From an uncultured bacterium (GTDB lineage: Bacteria > Patescibacteriota > Saccharimonadia > Saccharimonadales > Saccharimonadaceae): a DNA stretch of 64,000 nucleotides. The number at the start of each line of letters is the position of its first letter. The stretch's first letter is position 1. A program made the position numbers and the translations under genes. Where the stretch lies: the NCBI GenBank assembly GCA_903821365.1, contig CAIJKY010000013.1, forward strand, positions 84,752 through 148,751, read 5' to 3'. Below, piece by piece: positions 8,722 through 16,508 of this stretch. Below the pieces are notes generated by a model. The model made no database searches, was not told the origin of the DNA, and saw nothing but the letters and a program-made list of their open reading frames with translations.

Positions 8722-9132
8722 ATGCATACAAAGTTAGTTGCCAAGACATTGATTTTTGGCGAAAAAAATAGAATACTCGCCATCCGACGAGCAGCCAACG
8801 ACAAGCACCGCCCTGGCGGCTGGGACTTGCCTGGTGGCGGCTTGTTTATGGCCGAAGACCCAACCGTCGGTGCACTCCGCGAAATTGAAGAAGAAGCGGG
8901 CGTCGAGGTAAACCTTATTCGCTTGTTACACGTTCACTCGCAGATGAAAGAGCCGGGCACCTTTATGATTAGTTTAATCTTTGGCGCCGTCGCCGACAGC
9001 GAAGACGTAACGCTCAGCCCAGAGCATTCTGAATTCAGATGGTGCACGCCGGATGAGTTTGAAGAGCTTGACATACCCGACAAATATAAAGTGGCCGCCG
9101 CCACTTTCTTGCGATCAAAAACAGCACTATAA
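8722..9132 (+). CDS. Nudix hydrolase
   Basis: 136-aa cytoplasmic pyrophosphohydrolase acting on a nucleoside-diphosphate-linked substrate that cannot be told from sequence. The Nudix box is intact: GGLFMAEDPTVGALREIEEE runs into AGV, with the metal-binding Glu residues in the REIEEE helix (about residues 47-55). The substrate side includes DKHRPGGWDLPGG. Start ATG lacks a ribosome site and sits 7 nt behind TAGAAT (leaderless). The membrane protein gene follows after 8 bases. Confidence 0.93.
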   Translation: MHTKLVAKTLIFGEKNRILAIRRAANDKHRPGGWDLPGGGLFMAEDPTVGALREIEEEAGVEVNLIRLLHVHSQMKEPGTFMISLIFGAVADSEDVTLSPEHSEFRWCTPDEFEELDIPDKYKVAAATFLRSKTAL

Positions 9133-9140
9133 GGGGACGC

Positions 9141-9854
9141 ATGTACGAATTCACTACTGGCAACGGGTTCTTGGTTTATCTAGTCGCAGCTGCTGGCTTG
9201 TTACATGCCAGTCTGCAACTTCCGCTCGCAACACTCACGCACGCCCTTACCCACAATCTTGGACGAAATCGACAGAGCCATACCGTGCCCTTGGCTGGAT
9301 TTTTCTTGCTTGGATTTCTTGCGGCCCTTAGTACGCTCGCATTAGCTTCATTATTACTACTCTCCCAACTCGGTATCAATCAAGCGACCTACCTGACGAT
9401 TGGCGCGCTTATCTGCATCGCCGGCGCTGGTATTATGCTTGCCTACTTTCGCGATAACAATGGCGCTGCTCTTTGGGTGCCGCGCCGTTTTGTACAAAAA
9501 TTATATAAACTAACCGAGAAGAAAACGCTCGCCGAAGCTTATGGCAGCATCGCAGTGGCAGGCTTCTTGGCGGTCTTTTACGAAATAATCTTTTGTTTTC
9601 CACTGGTTTTATGTGCCATTGCCATTAGCGCCTCCGCCAGTGAAGCAACGATTTCGCAACACATGCTTACTTACGCACTTGCCGCAAGCGCCCCGCTTAT
9701 CGTTGCAATGTCGGTACTCGCGGGCGGGACAAGCCCGGTGCGTATTCATAAATGGCGCATCGAAAGCAAACGCTTTTGGCAGTTCTTTTTGGGTCTTACC
9801 TATATCTGTTTTGGCCTCTACATTGCCAGCGGCCAATTTGCCATGCACTACTAA
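9141..9854 (+). CDS. polytopic membrane protein, six-helix, unknown
   Basis: 237 aa with about six hydrophobic segments (roughly residues 9-30, 50-72, 82-101, 132-160, 172-192, 210-230), a layout like small DsbD/LysE-type exporters, though no diagnostic motif is visible. His residues in the first loops (LLHASLQLP, THALTHNLG) stand out. Close to the Nudix gene (8 nt), so co-transcribed. A 36-codon gene at 10116-10226 encodes a peptide resembling the first 35 residues of this protein, so the family has a truncated relative next door. Stop codon abuts the convergent small gene at 9855. Confidence 0.75.
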   Translation: MYEFTTGNGFLVYLVAAAGLLHASLQLPLATLTHALTHNLGRNRQSHTVPLAGFFLLGFLAALSTLALASLLLLSQLGINQATYLTIGALICIAGAGIMLAYFRDNNGAALWVPRRFVQKLYKLTEKKTLAEAYGSIAVAGFLAVFYEIIFCFPLVLCAIAISASASEATISQHMLTYALAASAPLIVAMSVLAGGTSPVRIHKWRIESKRFWQFFLGLTYICFGLYIASGQFAMHY

Positions 9855-10031
9855 TTATTGCTTGGGCGGCGCCAGCTGCCTGCTGTCACGTATCGGTTCA
9901 GTCATCTCAACGGTTGGGCCGTTTGTTCGGAGATAGTTGAAGTATAAGAATAGCCCGATACAACTAAGAACCACTATAACTTCAGCGGTATATATAACTA
10001 CCAAGGCTTTATTTTTACTAAGCTTATGCAT
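9855..10031 (-). CDS. small single-TM protein, 58 aa
   Basis: Read from ATG 10031 (MHKLSKNKALVVIYTAE...), a basic N-terminus, one membrane helix at about residues 10-30 and a polar Pro-rich tail (RDSRQLAPPKQ). A longer reading from 10094 is open but would run across the plus-strand promoter at 10060-10088. No ribosome site is evident. Convergent with, and touching, the preceding membrane protein gene. Function unknown; could be a spurious frame, but the hydrophobic pattern is regular. Confidence 0.5.
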   Translation of the reverse strand: MHKLSKNKALVVIYTAEVIVVLSCIGLFLYFNYLRTNGPTVEMTEPIRDSRQLAPPKQ

Positions 10032-10059
10032 AGTAATTAGTGTACTATACGCCAGTTGT

Positions 10060-10088
10060 TTGACAGTCGTAAATGTCGCGCGTATAGT
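10060..10088 (+). promoter_or_regulatory. consensus sigma70-type promoter
   Basis: TTGACA (10060-10065), 17-nt spacer, TATAGT (10083-10088). It would drive the 36-aa peptide, ATP-cone, oxidoreductase and methyltransferase genes. One of the best promoters in the window. Confidence 0.8.
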
Positions 10089-10115
10089 AAACAATAGCGT
10101 TAAGCAAAAACAAAA

Positions 10116-10226
10116 ATGTTCGATCTAATCACTAACCCAGGCTTCGTTTTATATGTGGCGGCAGCTATTAATGTTCTGCATGCCAAAATAAAACTTCTCG
10201 CTCACACCACAAGAAGTAGCGTATGA
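10116..10226 (+). CDS. 36-aa membrane peptide related to the N-terminus of the 237-aa membrane protein
   Basis: ATG at 10116, stop TGA at 10224-10226 overlapping the next start (ATGA). The peptide MFDLITNPGFVLYVAAAIN... lines up with the start of the 9141-9854 product (MYEFTTGNGFLVYLVAAAG...), including the following L-H-A-x-(I/L)-x-L, then ends after about one membrane helix. It lies 28 bases downstream of a consensus promoter and is the first gene of a four-gene transcript. It may be a decayed duplicate kept as a translational lead-in for the ATP-cone gene, or a functional micropeptide. Confidence 0.6.
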   Translation: MFDLITNPGFVLYVAAAINVLHAKIKLLAHTTRSSV

Positions 10227-10504
10227 CCATAACCGCGACGATTGTTAAGCGCCTCCCTGGCCACCGCGAAGAATACGATGAGCGTAAACTATACGCTAGT
10301 ATCTACGCCAGCTGTCTTGCGGTGCGCTGTCCAGTCGGCTCGGCCGAGATTACTGCTGAACGCGTTTGCAGCTTAGTTCGTGCGTGGCTCGATACAAAAC
10401 ACGAAGTTACCGCAGCCGACATTCGACGCATCGCTGCGAGCCACTTGGATCTTTACCACCCTGATGCAGCGTACTTATATAAACACCACCGACTCACGAT
10501 GTAG
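10223..10504 (+). CDS. stand-alone ATP-cone domain protein
   Basis: 93 aa, essentially one ATP-cone: IVKRLPGHREEYDERKLYAS at the start with the Lys/Arg and aromatic pattern of the nucleotide-binding cone, then a helical part ending in AAYLYKHHRL. ATP-cones are the allosteric dATP/ATP sensors of ribonucleotide reductases and of NrdR; here neither the NrdR zinc ribbon nor a catalytic domain is attached. Start overlaps the preceding stop (ATGA); the oxidoreductase follows after 20 nt with an AAAGGAGG-like ribosome site. It may act as a nucleotide-sensing partner of a neighbour, which is inference. Confidence 0.82.
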   Translation: MTITATIVKRLPGHREEYDERKLYASIYASCLAVRCPVGSAEITAERVCSLVRAWLDTKHEVTAADIRRIAASHLDLYHPDAAYLYKHHRLTM

Positions 10505-10524
10505 CCAAAGGAGGCTGAAGCACT

Positions 10525-11898
10525 ATGGCAAAGAACCAACAGTACGATTTCGACCTGATAGTCATTGGCAGCGGTGCCGGTGGAAGCGTCGCGGCCACAA
10601 TTGCCAACGCATCGGGTAAAAAAGTTGCGCTTGTCGAGGCAGGCACACTTGGCGGCGAATGCCCGAATTGGGGCTGCATTCCTACTAAAGCCATGATCAA
10701 TGTGGCCGATATTTACGCCGCCGCCAAAGATGGTGTGCAGTATGGGCTTCGTAGTGGTGCGCTTGGTTATAACTATCCAAGCATTAAAGCCTGGAAGGAC
10801 AAAGTCGTTGAGCGGACGGGCGCCGCCAGCAGCAAAAAGTACTATGAAGGACTTGGCATTCACGTGGTCAAAGGCGAAGCGCATTTTCTCGGCCAGCATG
10901 AGATAACTGTTAATCGCACGCATTACACCGCAGAGAACTTTATCGTTGCGAGCGGCACCAAAACCTTTGTACCGCCAATCGATGGCTTAAAAGAGGTTGG
11001 TTACATTACCAATAAAGAAGCGCTCGAACTGAATCGACCACCAAAATCATTAGTTATTATCGGCGGCGGGGCAATTGGCTGCGAGTTTGCCCAGCTATTC
11101 GCGACATTCGGCACAAAGGTACATATCATTGATATTTCACCACGCTTATTACCAGCCGAAGACGGTGAAGTTAGCGATCTGGTTGCAAGCGTCTTCACCA
11201 AGCGCTACGGTATGCAACTGACCATGAACGCCCGCGTCACGTTAATCGAAAAAGAAGGCCTTGGTAAACGCATTACCTTCGAGCTGGCCGGTCAAAAACA
11301 TTCGGTTCGTGCCGACGAGCTGATGGTCGCGACTGGTAAGCTCGCCATGACCGACTTTGGCCTCGAGAACGCTGGCGTCGAGTACGCGCCACGCAGCATT
11401 TTCGTTAACGATCACTTGCAAACCAGCGCACCAAATATTTACGGCGTCGGTGATGTCGTTGGCCCTTATATGTTTACTCATATGGCCATCTACCAAGGTA
11501 AAATTGCTGCTCATAACATTTTGCACCCTAAGCGCCAAACAGCCGTTGATTACCACGCCGTGCCGCGCTGCATATTTATCTCACCTGAAGTTGCCAGCGT
11601 CGGCATGACCGAAGAAGAATGTATCAAACGAGCATTCGACTATCGCAAGGCCGTCGCGCCTCTCAGCATCATCTCACGTGCGAACATTGCTAACCAATTT
11701 GATGGTTTCGTTAAGGTGCTCACCGATGACCATGGCACCCTAATTGGTGCGAGTATTGTTGCGCCACACGCCGGTGAAATGATCCACGAGCTTACTCTCG
11801 CTGTACAATTACGTCTTAAAGCCAGCGACATCGCGAGCACTATCCACGCCTACCCGACTTGGAGCGAGGCGGTGCGAGTTGCCTGCGCTAAGGTATGA
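10525..11898 (+). CDS. FAD-dependent pyridine nucleotide-disulfide oxidoreductase (Lpd/MerA-like)
   Basis: 457 aa. N-terminal FAD motif VIGSGAGGSVAA (residues 13-24), redox-active dithiol GGECPNWGCIPTK (Cys pair at about 44 and 49), NAD(P) Rossmann motif VIIGGGAIGCEFAQLF near residue 180, a second FAD segment in the PNIYGVGDVVGP region, and the C-terminal dimer interface with catalytic HAYPTWSE (His/Glu). This matches dihydrolipoamide dehydrogenase and mercuric reductase relatives. No lipoyl-dependent dehydrogenase complex is seen in the window, and there is no N-terminal HMA domain or C-terminal vicinal Cys pair expected of true MerA, so the physiological disulfide is unknown. Co-transcribed with the ATP-cone gene and the methyltransferase. 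Confidence 0.88.
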   Translation: MAKNQQYDFDLIVIGSGAGGSVAATIANASGKKVALVEAGTLGGECPNWGCIPTKAMINVADIYAAAKDGVQYGLRSGALGYNYPSIKAWKDKVVERTGAASSKKYYEGLGIHVVKGEAHFLGQHEITVNRTHYTAENFIVASGTKTFVPPIDGLKEVGYITNKEALELNRPPKSLVIIGGGAIGCEFAQLFATFGTKVHIIDISPRLLPAEDGEVSDLVASVFTKRYGMQLTMNARVTLIEKEGLGKRITFELAGQKHSVRADELMVATGKLAMTDFGLENAGVEYAPRSIFVNDHLQTSAPNIYGVGDVVGPYMFTHMAIYQGKIAAHNILHPKRQTAVDYHAVPRCIFISPEVASVGMTEEECIKRAFDYRKAVAPLSIISRANIANQFDGFVKVLTDDHGTLIGASIVAPHAGEMIHELTLAVQLRLKASDIASTIHAYPTWSEAVRVACAKV

Positions 11899-12455
11899 GT
11901 AAAGATTTCTGGGACGTCACCAAGCAAGATCCCCTTGTTGAGGCCGCGCTAAAGCATGTGCGCACTGGTAATGCGTTAGACATCGGTGGTGGCGAGGGTC
12001 GAGATGCCTTATTTCTTGCAAGAAACAATTTTGATGTCATCGTCGTCGATAGTGATGCTGACGCTTTGCGCAAACTTTCTCAATCTAACGAAAGTCTTAA
12101 AAAACCTGTAACAATTATAGAAACAAACATTAACGCATATACACCCGACCAGCAATTTGATCTTGTTATCTGCGACATGGTGCTCCATTTCCTTGCACCC
12201 GAAGAAGTTGTGAGCATGACCGAGAAGATGAAAGCCTGGACAAAACCAGACGGTGTTATCATGATCGCCGCATACACTGATAAAAATCCAGCTGGCAAGC
12301 GGCCATATTTATTTAAGACGAACGAATTAAAACAGCTTTATGCAGGCTGGAGAATTTTATATTACGCCGAAAAGCCCACGCCGTGGTTTCACTGGCCTAG
12401 AGGAACCGAGCCCCGTCACAACGAAGCTGTCTATTTTTTAGCGCAAAAACCCTAA
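11895..12455 (+). CDS. class I SAM-dependent methyltransferase (TehB-like)
   Basis: 186 aa. Motif I is NALDIGGGEGRDALFLA (about residues 24-40), acidic end of strand 2 VIVVDSD, motif IV QFDLVICDMVLHFL. The fold and length match TehB-type and related small-molecule methyltransferases; the substrate cannot be named. The start overlaps the oxidoreductase stop (ATGA), so translation is coupled. A strong terminator follows at 12458. Confidence 0.86.
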   Translation: MSKDFWDVTKQDPLVEAALKHVRTGNALDIGGGEGRDALFLARNNFDVIVVDSDADALRKLSQSNESLKKPVTIIETNINAYTPDQQFDLVICDMVLHFLAPEEVVSMTEKMKAWTKPDGVIMIAAYTDKNPAGKRPYLFKTNELKQLYAGWRILYYAEKPTPWFHWPRGTEPRHNEAVYFLAQKP

Positions 12456-12457
12456 AC

Positions 12458-12489
12458 AAAAACACACCGCCAAAAGGAGGTGTGTTTTT
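12458..12489. terminator. bidirectional intrinsic terminator
   Basis: AAAAACACACC and GGTGTGTTTTT form an 11-bp stem with a 10-nt loop; A-run on one side and T-run on the other serve both the methyltransferase and the convergent RRM gene. Confidence 0.88.
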
Positions 12490-12524
12490 GCAAGTGATTA
12501 AAACCACTTAAACTAAGTAATCAA

Positions 12525-12842
12525 CTACCAGCTACGCTGGCGGAAGCTACCACCACGGTCGTTGCTACCACCACCGTTAAAATCACGGCGTGGGCGCTCT
12601 TCGCGTGGGCGAGCTTCGTTGACTACAATAGTGCGGCCGCTGAGTTCACTGTTGTTCAGTGCATCAATGGCCTTCTTCGCTTCATCATCGTTTGACATTT
12701 CAACAAAGCCAAAACCGCGTGAACGGTTTGTCTCACGGTCAGTCATGACACGCGCTGAGTCAACAGTACCGTGAGCAGCGAAAAGCTGCTGTAGGTCGTC
12801 GTCAGTTGTCGAGAATGGTAAACTACCAACAAATAGTTTCAC
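12525..12842 (-). CDS. RRM-domain RNA-binding protein
   Basis: 105 aa: one RNA recognition motif with RNP2 LFVGSLPF at residues 3-10 and RNP1 RGFGFVEM near residues 42-49, then a Gly/Arg-rich tail (RRDFNGGGSNDRGGSFRQR). This is the bacterial glycine-rich RNA-binding protein type, known from cyanobacteria and others as cold-responsive RNA chaperones. Start codon is GTG at 12842. The 60-nt leader holds a perfect palindrome TTGTATATACAA (12871-12882) downstream of a TACAAT box, which could form a temperature-sensitive hairpin; that is inference. Confidence 0.9.
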   Translation of the reverse strand: MKLFVGSLPFSTTDDDLQQLFAAHGTVDSARVMTDRETNRSRGFGFVEMSNDDEAKKAIDALNNSELSGRTIVVNEARPREERPRRDFNGGGSNDRGGSFRQRSW

Positions 12843-12944
12843 TAATTATATCTCTATTCTAAATACTTTCTTGTATATACAAATCGACCGATTACTTGCA
12901 CCCCCTATTGTAGCTGAAAAGTCCATAGAAGAGAAATACTTTTT

Positions 12945-13439
12945 TTAGACAGACGCAAGTTTATATAGTACGCCTATGTAAACTCGTAACTCTTCAGGGG
13001 TTACTTTGGCATAAATTGACTCGCGCATGTATTGTCGTAAGTCTTTTTCGATTACCGTCATTTTGGGCGCATATTCGGGATTGAGCGCAACAATTCGGCT
13101 TCGGCTGTCGGTGCCGCCGCTTGAGCGCTGCAGAATCGCCTTCTGCTCAAGTGCTTTGACGGTTGTTGTTGCATAAGGGAGTGTTGTGCCTAAACGATTC
13201 GCAAGGTCAGTCATACGCATGCCAGGCAAACCGGCTTCATACACTGTACCGATAAGGAGCCACTGCATCATTGTTAAGTGATGTGGTTTTAAGGCAGCGT
13301 CAACTACGCGCTTCAATGCACGGTGAGCAGCAGACTGCACAACCCCTGATTGATAGGTGGTGATGTGCGTCAGGCTGATAGGTGTTATTGCCGAATTATC
13401 CACAGCTTTATACAATTCTGCACTTGCTTTCGTTGTCAT
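12945..13439 (-). CDS. MarR-family transcriptional regulator
   Basis: 164 aa winged-helix repressor. Recognition helix region MRMTDLANRLGTTLPYATTTVKALEQKG-like (about residues 76-103) followed by the wing with D-S-R-S-R. The basic DxRxR wing motif is typical of MarR proteins. It is divergent from the fasciclin-DipZ-glutaredoxin operon with three palindromes between, so it probably controls that operon and itself; MarR members often sense oxidants or phenolics. TATAAT ends 8 nt before its ATG, suggesting a leaderless mRNA. Confidence 0.88.
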   Translation of the reverse strand: MTTKASAELYKAVDNSAITPISLTHITTYQSGVVQSAAHRALKRVVDAALKPHHLTMMQWLLIGTVYEAGLPGMRMTDLANRLGTTLPYATTTVKALEQKAILQRSSGGTDSRSRIVALNPEYAPKMTVIEKDLRQYMRESIYAKVTPEELRVYIGVLYKLASV

Positions 13440-13447
13440 TTGGTCAT

Positions 13448-13514
13448 ATTATAACATTATATTTACTTAGTAAAGTAAATAGTAACAATATAACGTTATA
13501 CTCTTATATAAGAG
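13448..13514. promoter_or_regulatory. marR/fas1 divergent control region with three palindromes
   Basis: Between the two starts lie an inverted repeat ATTTACTT-AGTA-AAGTAAAT (13461-13480), a perfect 12-mer TATAACGTTATA (13489-13500) and a perfect 14-mer CTCTTATATAAGAG (13501-13514). The marR -10 (TATAAT on minus, 13448-13453) touches the first. The last runs into the fas1 ribosome site GAGGGGG. MarR operators are palindromes of this size, so one or more are probably its sites. Confidence 0.65.
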
Positions 13515-13522
13515 GGGGAAAC

Positions 13523-14170
13523 ATGCCAGAGAACGACAAGAATAAGAATATTATGCTTGCATTCGCAACGCTCGTTCTTGGTTTAGTTATTGGTGGCGCA
13601 GTAGGGTACGCCATGAGTAACAGCCAAAAAGACACTGAGAATGCAGCTATGACTGCAACATCAGCGCCAGACACATCAATGTCAAAGACTGGCGGCGACG
13701 GTACAACTGTTGGTGGTGCCAAAATGGTACGCACACTCGACATCGTCGATAACGCAGTCAACGCAAAAAATGTGACGACCGTTGTCAGCCTGGTTAAACT
13801 AGCTGGTCTCGTAGAGACACTTAAGGGCGAAGGTCCATTCACCGTATTTGCACCAGACAACGACGCTTTTGGTAAATTACCAAAAGAAACAGTTGATGCT
13901 GTTCAAAAGCCTGAAAACAAAGCGCTTCTTACCACTATCCTAACCTACCACGTTGTAGCCGGTACTTACACGACCGCTGACCTTCGTGCAATGGCAGGTA
14001 AAGGCGAAACTCTTACGACCGTACAGGGCGGTGTCTTAACTCCAGTCGTCGCTGACGGCCAGGTTAAGATCAAAGACGTAAAGGGCGACGTAGTTGATAT
14101 CGCAACTCCAGATGTTATCTCGAGCAACGGTGTTACACACGTTATTAGCTCAGTCTTAATGCCACAGTAG
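13523..14170 (+). CDS. membrane-anchored fasciclin (FAS1) domain protein
   Basis: Start chosen at ATG 13523 because GAGGGGGAAAC lies just upstream; the frame is open further back through the marR gene but without support. 215 aa: N-terminal membrane anchor (about residues 10-30, small-residue rich), Thr/Ser/Ala linker, then a FAS1 domain with the two signature blocks (GPFTVFAPDNDAFGKLP near residue 105; NGVTHVISSVLMP at the C-terminus). FAS1 domains mediate adhesion outside the cell. First gene before dipZ and glutaredoxin. Confidence 0.9.
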   Translation: MPENDKNKNIMLAFATLVLGLVIGGAVGYAMSNSQKDTENAAMTATSAPDTSMSKTGGDGTTVGGAKMVRTLDIVDNAVNAKNVTTVVSLVKLAGLVETLKGEGPFTVFAPDNDAFGKLPKETVDAVQKPENKALLTTILTYHVVAGTYTTADLRAMAGKGETLTTVQGGVLTPVVADGQVKIKDVKGDVVDIATPDVISSNGVTHVISSVLMPQ

Positions 14171-14188
14171 TCTATTGACGCTTACATA

Positions 14189-14249
14189 ACGGCCGTTGCC
14201 CTGCCAGCCCTCCATCCCTAATGGAAACTGACCAGAGCGCGGCCGTTTT
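14189..14249 (+). terminator. possible hairpin between fas1 and dipZ
   Basis: ACGGCCG (14189-14195) can pair with CGGCCGT (14240-14246), followed by TTTT; an inner hairpin CCAT-ccctA-ATGG lies in the loop. It may partly terminate fas1 messages so that dipZ is expressed at a lower level. The long loop makes this uncertain. Confidence 0.4.
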
Positions 14250-14283
14250 GGCACTCACCACTTCGTAAAAAGAAAGATTTTAG

Positions 14284-15993
14284 ATGTTATTACTCGTCCT
14301 CGGCGCATTTGTCGCCGGTATGCTGACAGTGCTTGCTCCATGTGTTCTGGCATTACTGCCCATCATTATTGGTGGATCGGTCACTGGTAGTGTCGCGGAC
14401 AAAAAGCGACCGATCATTATTGCCATCTCGCTTGCCGCTTCACTTATTACATTCACATTATTGCTCAAAGCAACGACCTTATTCATTAATATACCGCCAA
14501 GCGCCATCACAGCCTTCTCAGGCGGCATTATCGTCGCACTCGGTATCATTACCCTCTTCCCTAGCTTATACGCTAAATTCATCGGCCGCTTCGGTATTGA
14601 ACACGGCGCGCAAAGCCTGCTCGGTAAAGGCTTCAAGAACAAGAACAGTATCGCCGGACCAATCATCATCGGTGCTGCACTCGGTCCAGTCTTCTCAAGC
14701 TGTAGTCCTGTCTATGCATACATTCTAGCGACCGTTTTGCCAGTCAACTTTGGCGTCGCGATGATTTATATCGTTGCCTATGTTGTTGGCTTAAGTGCAG
14801 TGCTTCTGCTTATCGGTTACTACGGCCAACGCTTTGTCGGCAAAATCAAATTTGCTAGTGATCCTAAAGGTTGGTTCCAGCGCGCTATTGCCATCTTGTT
14901 CATCATCGTTGGTTTGATGATCATGACCGGCTACGACAAAAAGTTCCAGACCTGGATATCAGAGCACACGCCATTTAACTTTGATGCTCTCAGCTCAAAG
15001 CTTATTCCGACGAACGATGCTCAAAAAATTGACACCAGCAAGATTCTTAACGTCACGCCGTCAAAAGCGCCAGAATTCGTTGGCTTGCAAGGCTGGATCA
15101 ACAGTGATCCGCAGACTATCGCCAGCCTTAAAGGCAAGGTTGTTCTGGTGGACTTTTGGACTTATTCTTGCATCAACTGTATCCGCAACAACCCGTACCT
15201 TATCAAGTGGTACGAGAAATATAAGGACCAAGGCTTCGTTGTCATTGGCGTTCACGCACCAGAATTCGCTTTTGAGAAGGTTCGTGCCAATGTCGAAACC
15301 AACGTCAAAGCCCAGAACATTACCTACCCCGTTGCGCTCGACAATGACTTTTCGACCTGGAATGCCTACGGCAATCAATACTGGCCAGCTGGCTATTTGA
15401 TTGACGCTGAGGGCAATATCCGTCGCATCCACTACGGTGAAGGTGAATACAAAGAAAGCGAAGAAGCGATTCGTGCCCTACTTCAAGAAAAAGGCGCTAA
15501 ACTCGACGACAGTATGGCCGTCACTAAAGACACGGGCCCGCCAATCACCAGCGAGCAAACCGCTGAGACCTATCTTGGCAGTAAAAAAGCCAGCAACTTC
15601 AATGGTAGTACCGGACTTGCAAAAGCACCAACCCAAAACTTCACCATTCAAGACGTAAAGCCAAACTATTGGTCACTCGGTGGCACATGGCAGACAGATA
15701 CGGAGAAGATTACCGCCCGTGGTAACAGTACGATCCGCTTCAACGTTAATGCCAAGAACGTCTATGTTGTCGCTAGCTCACCAGACGGTAATAAAGACTT
15801 GACGCTTCGCCTTGACGGCAAGCCAATCAGCAGCACTGGCAATGCTGGCGAAGACGTGGTCAATAGCAAGGTGACAGTTGGCGAAGCAAAGCTATACCGT
15901 CTCGTCAAATTCCCCAAGCTCACCATGGGCAGTACACTGGAAATGGACGTTCCCGAGGGCGTCGAGTTGAACGTCTTCACGTTCGGTAGCTAA
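14284..15993 (+). CDS. dipZ: DipZ-like protein: CcdA/DsbD membrane domain fused to TlpA thioredoxin domain
   Basis: 569 aa. The N-terminal 230 residues hold six membrane helices of the CcdA/DsbD type, with the two Cys positions in LAPCVLALLP and SSCSPVYAY that shuttle electrons across the membrane. After a linker, an extracytoplasmic TlpA/AhpC-type thioredoxin domain (about 265-400) carries the active site SCINCIR and the family features APEF and YWPAGYLID. The C-terminal ~130 residues are beta-rich as in actinobacterial DipZ. It passes reducing power to proteins outside the cell. Neighbours fas1 and glutaredoxin suggest a thiol-redox operon under MarR. Confidence 0.92.
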   Translation: MLLLVLGAFVAGMLTVLAPCVLALLPIIIGGSVTGSVADKKRPIIIAISLAASLITFTLLLKATTLFINIPPSAITAFSGGIIVALGIITLFPSLYAKFIGRFGIEHGAQSLLGKGFKNKNSIAGPIIIGAALGPVFSSCSPVYAYILATVLPVNFGVAMIYIVAYVVGLSAVLLLIGYYGQRFVGKIKFASDPKGWFQRAIAILFIIVGLMIMTGYDKKFQTWISEHTPFNFDALSSKLIPTNDAQKIDTSKILNVTPSKAPEFVGLQGWINSDPQTIASLKGKVVLVDFWTYSCINCIRNNPYLIKWYEKYKDQGFVVIGVHAPEFAFEKVRANVETNVKAQNITYPVALDNDFSTWNAYGNQYWPAGYLIDAEGNIRRIHYGEGEYKESEEAIRALLQEKGAKLDDSMAVTKDTGPPITSEQTAETYLGSKKASNFNGSTGLAKAPTQNFTIQDVKPNYWSLGGTWQTDTEKITARGNSTIRFNVNAKNVYVVASSPDGNKDLTLRLDGKPISSTGNAGEDVVNSKVTVGEAKLYRLVKFPKLTMGSTLEMDVPEGVELNVFTFGS

Positions 15994-16019
15994 ATATCAT
16001 CACACAAAGGAGCATCTAT

Positions 16020-16274
16020 ATGAGCGTAAAAATCTATTCCACAACAACCTGCACATCATGCCATGTTTTAACACAATGGCTTGATCAACAAAAGGTCGCT
16101 TACGACAAGGTGAACACTGACGAAGACGCAGCGGCCATGGTCGAGTTTATGACGCTTAACGACGGCATGATCAGCGTCCCCTTCACTGTTATAAAAGATG
16201 ACAGTGGCGAGATAACCGCTAAAATAAGTGGCTATGACCAAAAGCAGCTCAAGGCAGCCTTAAATCTAGGCTAG
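16020..16274 (+). CDS. glutaredoxin-like thiol oxidoreductase
   Basis: 84 aa, thioredoxin fold of the glutaredoxin/NrdH size. Dithiol CTSC at residues 12-15 after a short first strand, cis-Pro in MISVPFTVI and a Gly-rich helix end SGYDQKQL. Strong ribosome site AAAGGAG, 26 nt after dipZ. Probably the cytoplasmic thiol donor or partner in the operon; whether glutathione, mycothiol-like thiol or thioredoxin reductase reduces it cannot be seen. Confidence 0.9.
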   Translation: MSVKIYSTTTCTSCHVLTQWLDQQKVAYDKVNTDEDAAAMVEFMTLNDGMISVPFTVIKDDSGEITAKISGYDQKQLKAALNLG

Positions 16275-16292
16275 CCGCCACTACAATTTGGC

Positions 16293-16328
16293 AAGAAAAA
16301 AGTCCGACGTATGTCGGACACTTTTCTT
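16293..16328. terminator. bidirectional intrinsic terminator
   Basis: GTCCGAC-gtat-GTCGGAC with flanking AAGAAAA/TTTTCTT. It ends the dipZ-glutaredoxin transcript and the initiator tRNA transcript from the other strand. Confidence 0.85.
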
Positions 16329-16405
16329 GGTAGCGGGGGTAAGATTTGAACTTACGACCTCGTGGTTATGAGCCACGCGAGCTGACCAGACTGCTCCACC
16401 CCGCG
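16328..16405 (-). tRNA. initiator tRNA-fMet (CAU)
   Basis: 78 nt with CCA. The acceptor begins C1 and is unpaired at 1-72 (C against U), the hallmark of bacterial initiators, which usually have C-A. D-stem GAGC/GCTC with the loop AGTCTGGTCA as in fMet; anticodon stem CGTGG/CCACG, loop CTCATAA. Only two of the three conserved G-C pairs next to the anticodon loop are present (third is U-A). T-loop TTCAAAT. Elongator tRNAs would pair 1-72, so initiator is the best call. Confidence 0.9.
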
Positions 16406-16508
16406 TTATAGTGAGTCATGACAAATATTGTCGCGCTCTAATATTCATATCTTAGCATGTATTGCTATTTTAGTCAATATATTGGCTAGTAATGTATTTG
16501 TCTCATTG

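Noticed and set aside
10525..11898. Mercuric reductase
   Set aside because: The fold and CPNWGC dithiol fit, but the C-terminal vicinal cysteines and the HMA domain needed for Hg(II) reduction are absent and no mer genes adjoin.
13382..13522. Upstream extension of the fasciclin gene through the marR start
   Set aside because: No ribosome site there, it crosses the palindromic control region, and ATG 13523 has GAGGGGG directly upstream.
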